Shown here in pieces: positions 32,828 to 41,265 of a stretch of DNA of 64,000 nt. Source of the stretch: Pyrinomonadaceae bacterium (GTDB lineage: Bacteria > Acidobacteriota > Blastocatellia > Pyrinomonadales > Pyrinomonadaceae). Location of the stretch: contig JANQRU010000001.1 in assembly GCA_028284415.1 (NCBI GenBank), positions 1 to 64,000 of the forward strand. Reading direction: 5' to 3'. Below the pieces are notes generated by a model. It saw only the letters and a list, made by a program, of their open reading frames with translations, did no database searches and was not told the DNA's origin. Within the stretch, counting starts at the first letter, position 1. Each line of letters opens with the position of its first letter. The position numbers and the translations under genes were made by a program.

Positions 32828-35167
32828 TTATTTTGCCTTCTCAGCAGTAAAATCTACCGGTGGCACACCTGAACCAGCCATAGAGCCTTTCATTTTGCCA
32901 TCTTTGATTTCACCTTGCATAGTTAACTCCAGCAATTGACCATTGAAATCAAGCTTTACGGTACCAACGAAATTGTTTCCGCTTACTTTACCTTTTTCAA
33001 TAGTGCCATTGCCATAAGGCGTTGATAGAGTGCCTGAAAAAGTATTGTCTTTTTGGGTTAGGTCAATTGTGATGTTAACAAGTTGTCCTCCGGCATCTGC
33101 GGTCATATTCCATTTTCCTGAAACATTAACTTTAGCACTTGAAGACATATCAACCTTCTTTTCTAAAACAACATCCTTCGGATCAACTGTAATTTCTTTC
33201 AGTCTTTTAGCAACAGCTTCAGTCATATCCTTTTGATACCGCCCACCTAAATGTTTAGCAAGAAATTTCTCAGCTGAAGCAAACATTGCCATATTATTTA
33301 CAGGGCGACGGAATCCGTGTCCTTCATCAGGGGCGAGAATATATTCAACCGGATAATTTCTGTCACGCAAAGCAACGACAATTTGATCTGATTCACGTTT
33401 CTTAACACGGGGATCATTCGCACCTTGAACAACCATTAAAGGTGTTTTGATCTTGTTAGCGTGCGTAAGAGGTGATTGTCGCATCAATTGTTTTTTGCCT
33501 TCTGGGGTGTTTGGATCAGCCATACGTTTGTAGAACATCGTTCTGATCGATTCCCAATAAGGTGGAATAGCTTCAAGCAAAGTAATTATGTTTGAAGGTG
33601 GTACGATGGCAACAGATGCAGCATACAAATCGGGTGTAAATGTTACGCCTGCGAGTGCTGCATATCCGCCATAGCTTCCGCCCATTATTCCTACTCTTTT
33701 TTCGTCCACGATGCCTTCTTTTACTAGGTGTTTTACGCCCCAAGTAATGTCATCTTGCATCAAGTCACCCCATTGACCATTTCCTGCGTCAAGGAATTTT
33801 TTACCGTAACCGGTTGAGCCTCGGAAATTCATTTGCAAGACTGCATATCCGCGATTTGCAAGAAATTGAGCAATTGGATTATATCCCCAATTATCTCTAG
33901 CCCAAGGTCCACCATGTGGCTGGACAACCAAAGGAAGGTTTTTAGCAGGAACGCCTTTTGGCAAAGTCAGATAAGCAGGAATTTCCAATCCATCTGAAGA
34001 TTTGTAAGTGATTGGCTGCATTTTGGCTAAGGCATTACGCGGCAGTTTTTCACGTATTTGGTATAGGAGTTTTAGTTTTTTCTTTTTGCGGTCAAAGAAA
34101 TATACTGAACCGGGGTCAGTATCACTAAATGCATCAATCTTATAAATTGTTTCATCCTTTGTAGAAGAACTAAAATTTATTTCCTTTCCGGGGAGCTTTT
34201 TCTGTAGCCATTTATAATCTTTTTCAAAGTTTTTATCCTTCCAGTAAATTTTAGTTTTGTCATCAGTATAAGTTGTTGCGATCAAATCTTTTGAAACTTG
34301 GCTAAACAATACTCCGCCCAAGTCAACACGCTTTTTCGGGTCTTGTTCAACAAACGTTTCCGTCCCTGTTTTTACATTTAATAAAGCAAGTTGTGAAAAG
34401 TTTCTATTGCCTTTATTCGTGCGGATGTAAACTAATTTATTGTCTTTATGAAACTGAACTGGTGCACAAGTTTCAAAAACATTACATGAATAAATAACCT
34501 TTGGTTTTTCACCATCAAGCGAAAGGATTTCAGTATTGCCATTTTGTGCAGTTCTGACAGAAAGACGGACTTTATTATCATGATCGAAAATCAAACCTTG
34601 GAGACGATCTTTGTTTTCCATCACAAGCGTTTTCTTACCAGTAGAGATAGAAACCTTGAAAATATCATGCCAACGTGGGTCTCGTTCATTTAAGCCTACG
34701 TAAATGTAATCTGGCTCATTTTCAGGAACATTCTGTATAATTGCACGAACTTTTTTTCCTTCGGTCAAGTTTCGAGCTTTTGGAACATCTTCGCCTTCGA
34801 CTGGTTTATCCATTGGGTTAACTGTGTAAACATTAAAGTTTTCATCACCGCCGTTATCCTTAACGAACAAGATATACTTGCTGTCCCAACTCCAGAAATA
34901 ACCAGCAATAGGACGTTTGGTTTCAGCTGTAATTAACTTGGCTTTTTCGAAAGGTTCATCGAAAGCTTTTACCCAAATGTTTCTTGTTCCTTTATGTGGT
35001 TTCATAAAAGTTACCCATTTTCCATCGGGCGAAATTTGGGTGTTTGAATACTCTGGGTTACCAAAGAACACTTCGCGGTCAATTAACGGCGGAAGTTTAG
35101 CTGAAGCTGTCATAATATTTGAAAAAAACAAAGTTATAGCAAATAGAAAAATCGTAAATTTTGTCAT
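32828..35167 (-). CDS. secreted S9-family (prolyl oligopeptidase-like) peptidase with extra C-terminal domain
   Basis: 779 aa; signal peptide ends near TASAK (~23). Residues ~30-400 form a beta-propeller (repeated WxPDG-like blades), then an alpha/beta hydrolase domain. Nucleophile Ser498 in GIMGGSYGGYAAL, Asp in VVQGANDPRV, His in DEGHGFRR. Residues ~675-779 are an added beta-rich domain, normally absent from S9C peptidases of ~650-690 aa, homologous to the separate protein at 32287. Likely an acylaminoacyl or dipeptidyl peptidase acting in the periplasm on peptides. Confidence 0.92.
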   Translation of the reverse strand: MTKFTIFLFAITLFFSNIMTASAKLPPLIDREVFFGNPEYSNTQISPDGKWVTFMKPHKGTRNIWVKAFDEPFEKAKLITAETKRPIAGYFWSWDSKYILFVKDNGGDENFNVYTVNPMDKPVEGEDVPKARNLTEGKKVRAIIQNVPENEPDYIYVGLNERDPRWHDIFKVSISTGKKTLVMENKDRLQGLIFDHDNKVRLSVRTAQNGNTEILSLDGEKPKVIYSCNVFETCAPVQFHKDNKLVYIRTNKGNRNFSQLALLNVKTGTETFVEQDPKKRVDLGGVLFSQVSKDLIATTYTDDKTKIYWKDKNFEKDYKWLQKKLPGKEINFSSSTKDETIYKIDAFSDTDPGSVYFFDRKKKKLKLLYQIREKLPRNALAKMQPITYKSSDGLEIPAYLTLPKGVPAKNLPLVVQPHGGPWARDNWGYNPIAQFLANRGYAVLQMNFRGSTGYGKKFLDAGNGQWGDLMQDDITWGVKHLVKEGIVDEKRVGIMGGSYGGYAALAGVTFTPDLYAASVAIVPPSNIITLLEAIPPYWESIRTMFYKRMADPNTPEGKKQLMRQSPLTHANKIKTPLMVVQGANDPRVKKRESDQIVVALRDRNYPVEYILAPDEGHGFRRPVNNMAMFASAEKFLAKHLGGRYQKDMTEAVAKRLKEITVDPKDVVLEKKVDMSSSAKVNVSGKWNMTADAGGQLVNITIDLTQKDNTFSGTLSTPYGNGTIEKGKVSGNNFVGTVKLDFNGQLLELTMQGEIKDGKMKGSMAGSGVPPVDFTAEKAK

Positions 35168-35267
35168 ATTTTTTACCTTAAATCTTTAGAAGTGAATTAC
35201 ATTCAATCTTACGGAAAATATTAATCTAAAGTTCCAATCTAAATCTTCTTTATTCTATTAGAATCCT

Positions 35268-35741
35268 TTAGAATTGGTCAGACCAATATTTCTTTTTAAA
35301 TTTATTTTCATTCCAAAAGCCTTTTTTGTGTTCGACTTTCGGAGCTTTTTTACCATTTAGAACAATGCTTATTGCGTCGTATCTGAATTTAATTTTATCC
35401 AGATTAAAAGTCTTTCGATAAACTCTGGCAGTTCTGGTGATTTGTCTCTGTTTTCTGATGTCTATAGCCGATAGAGGGGACAAAAAGACATCTGAGCTAC
35501 GTGTTTTTACTTCTATGAAACACAAAGTATTTTTATCAAATGCGATCAAGTCAATTTCACCTGTAACCTGTACACCTTTTCTGTTTCTACCGATGGGAGC
35601 TTTGAAGTTAGCTAATACAATTTTACAGCCTATTTTTTTAAGATACTCTTTAGCAATAGTTTCGCCAAAAATGCCTACTTCGCTTGAAGTTGTTGGTTTT
35701 GGTTCGCTATTCTTGATTATCGAACCAGATAAATCTGACAT
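35268..35741 (-). CDS. yraN: YraN/UPF0102 family nuclease-like protein
   Basis: About 157 aa from ATG 35741 (a GTG at 35759 is an alternative; neither has a good Shine-Dalgarno). Core motifs: GIFGETIAKEYLKKIG, then GEIDLIAFDKNTLCFIEVKTRSS, which carries the Asp, Glu and Lys of a PD-(D/E)xK nuclease fold, and a later Arg-rich helix (RKQRQITRTARVY). The family is a conserved Holliday-junction-resolvase-like protein of uncertain role. Its 5' end is almost abutting the divergent gene at 35762, so the two promoters must lie inside each other's coding sequence. Confidence 0.88.
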   Translation of the reverse strand: MSDLSGSIIKNSEPKPTTSSEVGIFGETIAKEYLKKIGCKIVLANFKAPIGRNRKGVQVTGEIDLIAFDKNTLCFIEVKTRSSDVFLSPLSAIDIRKQRQITRTARVYRKTFNLDKIKFRYDAISIVLNGKKAPKVEHKKGFWNENKFKKKYWSDQF

Positions 35742-35761
35742 AATAGGAAAGGTTAACACAA

Positions 35762-37051
35762 ATGCAAAAAGCTTATAAATTTCTGTTTTTTATTATTTTA
35801 ACTTTTACAATTTCAATCTCCGGGCTAGGTCAAAACTTTACTAACAATGTAAACAATACTTCAAAAAGTAATTTACCCAAGATTGAACATTTCAAAAAAG
35901 CAAAAAAACATCTCATATTGCCAAAGGATATGCCGAAACCCTTTGCCAGTAAAAGTGTTAGAAAACCATCTAGAATGGTGCCACAGCCTTCGAACGCCAC
36001 TTTGAAAATGCCAAAGGGTTTCAAAATAGATGTGTTTGCAGAGGGTGGATTCACTTATCCAAGGTGGATGGCTTTAGCTCCAAATGGAGATGTTTTTGTG
36101 GCAGATTCAAGAGCAAACAAAGTGGTCGTATTACGAGATAAAAACAAAGATGGAAAAGCCGATGAAAGATTTGTGTGGTCAGATAAATTAAGCCAGCCAT
36201 TCGGAATGGCGTTTTGGAAAGATTGGTTTTACGTAGCTAATACAGATTCTGTTGTTCGATTCAAATATAAATCCGGACAGACTCAAGCCGATAGTGAGCC
36301 GGAAAAAATCATAGAGCTAACCGAAGGCGGATACAGACAACATTGGACACGAAATATTTTGTTTTCGCCTGATGGTAAAAAACTCTATGTTTCGATTGGT
36401 TCAACCGGTAATTACCAACCCGAGACAGACGATAGGAGAGCTGCTATTAATGTCTATAACCCGGATGGCAGCGGACACAAAATTTTTGCAGGTGGTTTAA
36501 GAAACCCGATCGGTCTGGATTTTAACCCAAAAACTGGCGAACTTTGGACAGCAGTTAATGAGCGTGACCGACTTGGTAACGATTTAGTGCCTGATTATGT
36601 AACATCTGTCAAAGAAGGGGCTTTCTATGGTTATCCATATGCATACATCGGTCAGAACCCTGAACCACGTCTTAACGGTGCTAGGCAAGACTTAATCAAA
36701 AAATCAATAGTTCCGGATGTTTTAGTCACATCCCATTCAGCCGCACTCGGTATAGTTTTCTATAATGGAAAAATGTTTCCTAAAAAATACAGAGGTGACG
36801 CATTTGTTGCTTTTCATGGCTCGTGGAATCGGGAAAAATTGACTGGTTATAAGATAATCAGAATTGATTTTGATAAAAAAGGAAGACTAAAAAATCGCGG
36901 CTATGAAGACTTTATCAGTGGCTGGTTGCCAGATGAAAATAGTCGTGAAGTCTGGGGGAGACCTGTCGGATTATTAGTTCTTGAAGATGGTTCAATGCTA
37001 ATTACTGATGATGGAGCTAAAAAGATTTGGCGGGTTAGTTACGAAAAATAA
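35762..37051 (+). CDS. secreted sorbosone/glucose dehydrogenase-like beta-propeller protein
   Basis: 429 aa with a signal peptide (~1-23, GLGQ). After a basic linker the propeller starts at ~75 (MPKGFKIDVFAEGG), with blades such as ARWMALAPNGDVFVADSRAN-like RWMALAPNGDVFVADS, RNILFSPDGKKLYVSIGS, and GGLRNPIGLDFNPKTGELW, VNERDRLGNDLVPDY. This fits the PQQ-dependent L-sorbosone/soluble glucose dehydrogenase superfamily. Calcium and PQQ ligands cannot be verified by eye, so some members in this group may not bind PQQ. It likely acts on sugars in the periplasm. Confidence 0.82.
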   Translation: MQKAYKFLFFIILTFTISISGLGQNFTNNVNNTSKSNLPKIEHFKKAKKHLILPKDMPKPFASKSVRKPSRMVPQPSNATLKMPKGFKIDVFAEGGFTYPRWMALAPNGDVFVADSRANKVVVLRDKNKDGKADERFVWSDKLSQPFGMAFWKDWFYVANTDSVVRFKYKSGQTQADSEPEKIIELTEGGYRQHWTRNILFSPDGKKLYVSIGSTGNYQPETDDRRAAINVYNPDGSGHKIFAGGLRNPIGLDFNPKTGELWTAVNERDRLGNDLVPDYVTSVKEGAFYGYPYAYIGQNPEPRLNGARQDLIKKSIVPDVLVTSHSAALGIVFYNGKMFPKKYRGDAFVAFHGSWNREKLTGYKIIRIDFDKKGRLKNRGYEDFISGWLPDENSREVWGRPVGLLVLEDGSMLITDDGAKKIWRVSYEK

Positions 37052-37155
37052 AAGAGGTCAATTGTTTACACAAATAAATTTAGAAGAAAACTTAAAATAA
37101 AATTGTTTCATCAGAAATGAAGTAAAACCCAATTTTACTCTCCTGAATTAAAAGT

Positions 37156-37707
37156 ATGCGTAAAATTAGAATAGTTTTTTTATTCTTTGTGATTGTTTTT
37201 TCAGTTGTGTCTGTTTCTCCTGCCTTCGCTTTTGTCAATCCCAAACCGCTTAAGAGAACACAAAATTATTCACCTGACGAAAAAGACCCATTTCCAAACT
37301 TTTTATCTTCAGGGGATATTGAAGACGAGATCCATTTTTTAGTAAATCGACAGCGAAGAAAATATAGACTGAAAAATCTTACTCTAGATAGAAAAATATC
37401 TCGAATGGCTCGCTATTACTCTAAAAAAATGGCTAAAGATGATTTTTTTGATCACTATGACCCAGACGGAAATTCAGTTGTTGACCGTGCAAAGAAATTC
37501 AAGATAAAGAATTACCTCAAAATCGGTGAAAACCTTTTCTATGGCGAGGGTTATAGAGACCCTTCAAGTATTGCTGTGAGAGGTTGGTTGGAATCTCCCA
37601 GTCATCGGAGAAATATGTTGGCTAGAGATTGGAGTCATACAGGTATAGGTGTTTACATTACTCGGGATAATAGAATTTATGTAACGCAGGTTTTTTTAAG
37701 AAAATAA
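37156..37707 (+). CDS. secreted CAP-domain (SCP/PR1-like) protein
   Basis: 183 aa, signal peptide ending FAFV (~residue 24). The CAP domain (~55-183) includes EIHFLVNRQRRKYRLKNL, ARYYSKKMAKDDFFDHYDPDG, IGENLFYGEG, WLESPSHRRNMLARDWSHTG and a C-terminal YVTQVFLRK. The first cavity His of the family (in ARxHSxxM) is Tyr here (ARYYSKKM), while the second (DHYD) and the ENL Glu are kept. Function of bacterial CAP proteins varies. A second CAP gene lies at 53763. A terminator follows. Confidence 0.88.
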   Translation: MRKIRIVFLFFVIVFSVVSVSPAFAFVNPKPLKRTQNYSPDEKDPFPNFLSSGDIEDEIHFLVNRQRRKYRLKNLTLDRKISRMARYYSKKMAKDDFFDHYDPDGNSVVDRAKKFKIKNYLKIGENLFYGEGYRDPSSIAVRGWLESPSHRRNMLARDWSHTGIGVYITRDNRIYVTQVFLRK

Positions 37708-37734
37708 GTGTTTGGTATATTTCACTAATAAAAT

Positions 37735-37771
37735 AGACGGCAAAATTTATAAAGATTTGTCGTCTGTTTTT
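37735..37771 (+). terminator. intrinsic terminator
   Basis: AGACGGCAAA pairs with TTTGTCGTCT (one G-T pair), followed by TGTTTTTATT. It separates the CAP gene from the MNIO locus. Confidence 0.75.
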
Positions 37772-37839
37772 ATTACAGCAATCTTAAAGAAACCTAAACT
37801 GGACGAATTTCGTTTATAGTATCAAAGGAGGTTTACAAT

Positions 37840-38817
37840 ATGGATTTCTTGGTAGATAACCCGATTGCAAATATATATGGACCTTATTTTTTAATTTTTT
37901 ACGCGGCATTTATTATTTTTGTCATTACGGTTTTGGTCATTGCCAAAAAATCCTTAGACGGCACAGATAAAATTCCGCTCCCAATTATTCCAAATGAAAT
38001 TGATCCTTATGAAATAGCTTATTTACGGGGCGATAGACAAGAACTTGCCCGTTCACTTATTTTTGGTTTGGTTCAAAAAGGTTATCTAGAATTTGATGAC
38101 TCGAATACAAAAATCATTAGATTAAACAAAAATGGAAATCTTAAAAGACTTTCTAGAATAGAAGAAGTTACGCTTGATTGGTTTGGAACTCAGAGAACTA
38201 CATCAGATGTTTTTGCTTCAAATGGTTTGGTCACACAAATCGAATCTTACTCACAAACTTATAAAAACAGACTTGAAAAGCAGAACCTTTTAGTTACAAA
38301 TGACATAAAAAGAAGATACACAATACTACAGTTAGTTGCATCACTGGCAATAGTAAGTTTGGGGCTTTACAAAATAATGGTTGCCATTTTGAATGCAAGA
38401 ACAAACTTTATTTTTCTTATAGTTTTAGGAGTGATTGGATTGATAGTTGTTTTTATGACTTCAGTATTCCCAAGAGTTTCAAAACTTGGTGAAAAATACT
38501 TATATAGGTTGCAGCTAACTTTTGAAGATTTGAAAAATAGAACGCAGAAAGCATACATTGCAAATCCAGAAGCAGCTTCTAGCCAAAAACTTGCTGGAGT
38601 TGACCCAATGCTTTTATCAGTTGGACTTTTTGGAGGAACTGTTCTAGCAGGCACAGCATTTGGTTTTTATAATGATGCATTTAAGAAGTCTGCAAACAGC
38701 CACGGTGCATGTGGTGCTGGATGTGGAATGTGTTCAAATGATTCAGGGAGTAGTTGCAGTAGTTGCAGTAGTGGATGTGGCGGAGGCTGCGGCGGATGTG
38801 GAGGTTGCGGCGGTTAA
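37840..38817 (+). CDS. TIGR04222-like membrane protein with Gly/Cys-rich tail (possible MNIO substrate)
   Basis: 325 aa with a perfect AAAGGAGG eight bases before the ATG. One helix near residues 17-37, a cytosolic domain (~45-160; EIAYLRGDRQELARSLIFGL is a winged-helix-like segment), two helices at ~168-215 and a weaker one at ~255-278. The last ~41 residues hold nine cysteines among Gly and Ser, ending CGGGCGGCGGCGG. Architecture and DUF692 neighbour match TIGR04222-type proteins (from memory). The MNIO gene starts five bases after the stop. I infer that the tail cysteines are modified by that enzyme, and that the protein stays membrane-anchored. Neither has been shown. Confidence 0.8.
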   Translation: MDFLVDNPIANIYGPYFLIFYAAFIIFVITVLVIAKKSLDGTDKIPLPIIPNEIDPYEIAYLRGDRQELARSLIFGLVQKGYLEFDDSNTKIIRLNKNGNLKRLSRIEEVTLDWFGTQRTTSDVFASNGLVTQIESYSQTYKNRLEKQNLLVTNDIKRRYTILQLVASLAIVSLGLYKIMVAILNARTNFIFLIVLGVIGLIVVFMTSVFPRVSKLGEKYLYRLQLTFEDLKNRTQKAYIANPEAASSQKLAGVDPMLLSVGLFGGTVLAGTAFGFYNDAFKKSANSHGACGAGCGMCSNDSGSSCSSCSSGCGGGCGGCGGCGG

Positions 38818-38822
38818 ATATT

Positions 38823-39662
38823 ATGAAAAACCTTAAAAAACTCGGCATAGGAATAGGCTTTCGTGAGCAATTTCGTGCCGATATTTTTTTGAACCAAAAT
38901 AAAATTGATTTTCTCGAAATTACTGCGGATCATTATCTAGATGCAAATGATAAAAAACTCGATGAGTTGCAAATTTTAAAGGAGCATTTTGAGTTAATCC
39001 CACACGGTTTGGATCTATCGCTTGGAAGTGCTGAAGGAATTGACTCAGACTATCTGGAAAAATTTGCTAGATTAGTTGAATTTGTTAAGCCGGAATGGTT
39101 TAGCGATCATATTTGTTTTACAAAATCAGGTGGAACAAATATTGGTCATCTTGCTCCCGTTCCATATACAAATGAGGCTCTCAAAGCATTTATTAAAAAT
39201 ATTGAAACTGTAAAAAAGCGAATAAGTATTCCCTTAATACTTGAAAATATAACTTACATGGTCGAGTTTCCCTCATCCAAAATGAGTGAGACCGAATTTA
39301 TCTCAAAAATCCTAAATGAAACTGACTGCGGACTTTTGCTAGATGTAACAAATCTTTACATAAATTCCAGAAATTTTGACTTTAGCTGGAAGAAATTCTT
39401 GGACGAAATTCCGCTTGAAAGAGTAGTCCAACTTCATTTTGTTGGTTCACATAGACACGGAAACAAATTTATTGATGGACATTCTCATAAAACAGAAAAC
39501 GAAATCTGGGAAGTTTTTGAAGAGGTTTGCAATAGGTGCGATTTAAAGGGGGCAATTCTTGAAAGAGATGGAAATTTTCCACCGTTTACAGAAATTCTCG
39601 AGGAAATAAAAATAGCAAAGGAATTTTTCAGCAAAAGTTATGATACAGTTATTGCAAATTAG
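38823..39662 (+). CDS. MNIO (DUF692) multinuclear iron-dependent oxidase
   Basis: 279 aa from ATG 38823; the upstream extension overlaps the previous gene. TIM-barrel DUF692 family. Candidate metal ligands in family positions: H61 (IPHGLDLSLG), D95-H96 (FSDHICF), E141 (LENITYM), D174 and N177 (LLDVTNLY), H205 (LHFVGSH), D218/H220 (FIDGHSH), E247 (ILERDGN). Family members MbnB, TglH and ChrH oxidatively modify cysteines in peptides (oxazolone/thioamide, excision of a carbon, thiazole-type rings). The adjacent Cys-rich membrane protein is the obvious candidate substrate. No GlyR-rich leader gene or transporter is seen. Confidence 0.92.
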   Translation: MKNLKKLGIGIGFREQFRADIFLNQNKIDFLEITADHYLDANDKKLDELQILKEHFELIPHGLDLSLGSAEGIDSDYLEKFARLVEFVKPEWFSDHICFTKSGGTNIGHLAPVPYTNEALKAFIKNIETVKKRISIPLILENITYMVEFPSSKMSETEFISKILNETDCGLLLDVTNLYINSRNFDFSWKKFLDEIPLERVVQLHFVGSHRHGNKFIDGHSHKTENEIWEVFEEVCNRCDLKGAILERDGNFPPFTEILEEIKIAKEFFSKSYDTVIAN

Positions 39663-39684
39663 ATAAATAAGGAGAAAATTTGTG

Positions 39685-40086
39685 ATGAGTGATATTACTC
39701 TTGACCAAGCTCATGATGTAGTAAAAGCAGCTCGCAAAAAAGCTGAGGAAATGGGCGTTAAAATGGATATAGCCGTAGTTGATGCAGGAGCGAATTTAAA
39801 GTTTTTCATACGTATGGATGATGCTTGGCTTGGCAGCATTGATATATCAATCAAGAAGGCTAAAACCGCAAGGTTTTTTGATATGCCGACAGGTGAAATT
39901 GGAAAACTATCCCAACCGGGCGGTGCTTTGTATAACATTGAACATTCCAATGGAGGTTTGATAAGTTTTCCTGGAGGTTTACCACTAAAAAATGAAAAAG
40001 GCGAAATCATCGGTGGCATAGGAGTTTCGGGGAGCACGGTAGAAGACGATCATGCAGTTGCTGAAGCCGGAGCAAGTGCAATCTAA
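39685..40086 (+). CDS. GlcG/HbpS-like heme-binding-family protein
   Basis: 134 aa (ATG 39685; GTG 39682 also possible; AAGGAG at 39669-39674 serves either). The GlcG/HbpS fold is seen from [76 protein letters not shown] and [10 protein letters not shown]. HbpS of Streptomyces binds heme and senses redox; most GlcG proteins are uncharacterised. It is the third gene in the MNIO transcript, ending at a terminator, so a link with iron or heme supply to the MNIO enzyme is possible but inferred. Confidence 0.85.
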   Translation: MSDITLDQAHDVVKAARKKAEEMGVKMDIAVVDAGANLKFFIRMDDAWLGSIDISIKKAKTARFFDMPTGEIGKLSQPGGALYNIEHSNGGLISFPGGLPLKNEKGEIIGGIGVSGSTVEDDHAVAEAGASAI

Positions 40087-40109
40087 TTTATCAAAGTTTA
40101 TAAATTGAG

Positions 40110-40135
40110 GAGTTGGCGAATTGCCAACTCTTTTC
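40110..40135 (+). terminator. intrinsic terminator inside the MNIO locus
   Basis: GAGTTGGC-GAATT-GCCAACTC followed by TTTT. It follows the GlcG-like gene by ~24 bp and precedes the partner-protein gene, so that gene is on read-through or a separate promoter. Confidence 0.75.
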
Positions 40136-40144
40136 ATTTGCTTG

Positions 40145-40723
40145 ATGAAAATGGGCTTACTGGAACAACAAAATTTTCTAGCAAAACTTTATACAAATGA
40201 AGATTTTCGCCAAAAGTTTATTGATAAACCAAAAGATTTTGGAAAGAAAAACGGTCTGAGTCAAAATGAAATTGATGAAATTGAAGAAATTTTACCTGAT
40301 GAAATAAGTGCTTTTGCCGATTCGCTTTTTTATAAACGCTTAAGAGAAGTGGAAAAATTTTTGCCGCTAACAAGGAGAATTCTTGAAGATGATTTTGAAA
40401 ACTACTTTCGTGAATTTATAAAGACATTTAATCCAAAAACTATAAAAAAGCACTTTGAAGATTCGCTTGAGTTTGCAAAATATTTACAAAATCAGAAAGA
40501 TTTATCAGATTTAGCCAAAGATTTTTCTAAATACGAATTAGGTGATCTGGAATTTAGAGAAAAGAATTTGATTATAAAAAGGGTAGGAGCTGATCTTAGA
40601 AAACTGAATAAGGAAAATTTGAGCAAAAACCAGTACTTGGATAAAAAGACTTGCTTTATCATTTGGTTCAGATTCAAGAAATTTCGAAGAATTTTATTTA
40701 TTAATTTACCTTTTAACATTTGA
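40145..40723 (+). CDS. helical MNIO-associated partner-type protein
   Basis: 192 aa from ATG 40145 (40151 also possible; the TTG at 40121 lies inside the terminator). LYTNEDFRQKFIDKPKDFG, then LPDEISAFADSLFYKRLREV, KFLPLTRRILEDDFENYF and KHFEDSLEFAKYLQ follow the pattern of helical proteins or domains found with, or fused to, DUF692 enzymes in actinobacteria (SCO6045-like C-terminal type; recall, not searched). These act as substrate-recognition partners in related systems. A basic C-terminal third is less conserved. Located right after the MNIO transcript terminator. It probably works with the enzyme at 38823. Confidence 0.72.
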   Translation: MKMGLLEQQNFLAKLYTNEDFRQKFIDKPKDFGKKNGLSQNEIDEIEEILPDEISAFADSLFYKRLREVEKFLPLTRRILEDDFENYFREFIKTFNPKTIKKHFEDSLEFAKYLQNQKDLSDLAKDFSKYELGDLEFREKNLIIKRVGADLRKLNKENLSKNQYLDKKTCFIIWFRFKKFRRILFINLPFNI

Positions 40724-40739
40724 GCTATAATATAAACAT

Positions 40740-41261
40740 ATGGCGTTATTAAAGATTGTTCATTATCCTGAACAAGTTTTATTGGAAGTTGGAAAACCTG
40801 TAATGGAAGATGAGTTTAATCCTGAGTTGGCAAAGCTTGTCGAAGATATGTTTGAAACAATGTATGACTCACATGGCGTCGGTCTTGCGGCACCACAAGT
40901 TGCTGTTTCAAAAAGACTTTTTGTGATGGATTGTTCGGGCGGTGAAGACGAATCCCAAAAGATTGCTTTGATAAATCCTAAAATAGTTCACGTTGAAGGT
41001 GAACAATATGGAGATGAGGGATGTTTATCATTTCCAGGTATTTATACAAAGGTAAAAAGGGAAATGAGAACGGTCGTTCGTTTTCAAGACGTGAAAGGTG
41101 AAAAACAGGAATTGGATTTAACTGATTTGCCAGCCAGATGTGTTTTACATGAGACCGATCATTGTGATGGCATAGTTTTTCTTGACCGTATGTCTGCATT
41201 AAAGAGAGAATTATCAAAACGTAAAATAAAAAAACTACAACGAACTGGAAAATGGGAGTGA
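40740..41261 (+). CDS. def: peptide deformylase
   Basis: 173 aa. The three family motifs are complete: GVGLAAPQV, EGCLSFPG (metal Cys) and HETDHCDGIVFLDRM (HExxH metal site). It removes the formyl group from new proteins, with iron or another metal at the active site. The fmt gene, which often accompanies def, is instead 5.3 kb downstream. Basic C-terminus (KRKIKKLQRTGKWE) could contact the ribosome exit. Seventeen bases follow the previous stop. Confidence 0.97.
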   Translation: MALLKIVHYPEQVLLEVGKPVMEDEFNPELAKLVEDMFETMYDSHGVGLAAPQVAVSKRLFVMDCSGGEDESQKIALINPKIVHVEGEQYGDEGCLSFPGIYTKVKREMRTVVRFQDVKGEKQELDLTDLPARCVLHETDHCDGIVFLDRMSALKRELSKRKIKKLQRTGKWE

Positions 41262-41265
41262 AAAT

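Noticed and set aside
38756-38815. Tandem DNA repeat near the end of the membrane gene
   Set aside because: It is the codon-level result of the Gly/Cys tail, not an independent repeat element.
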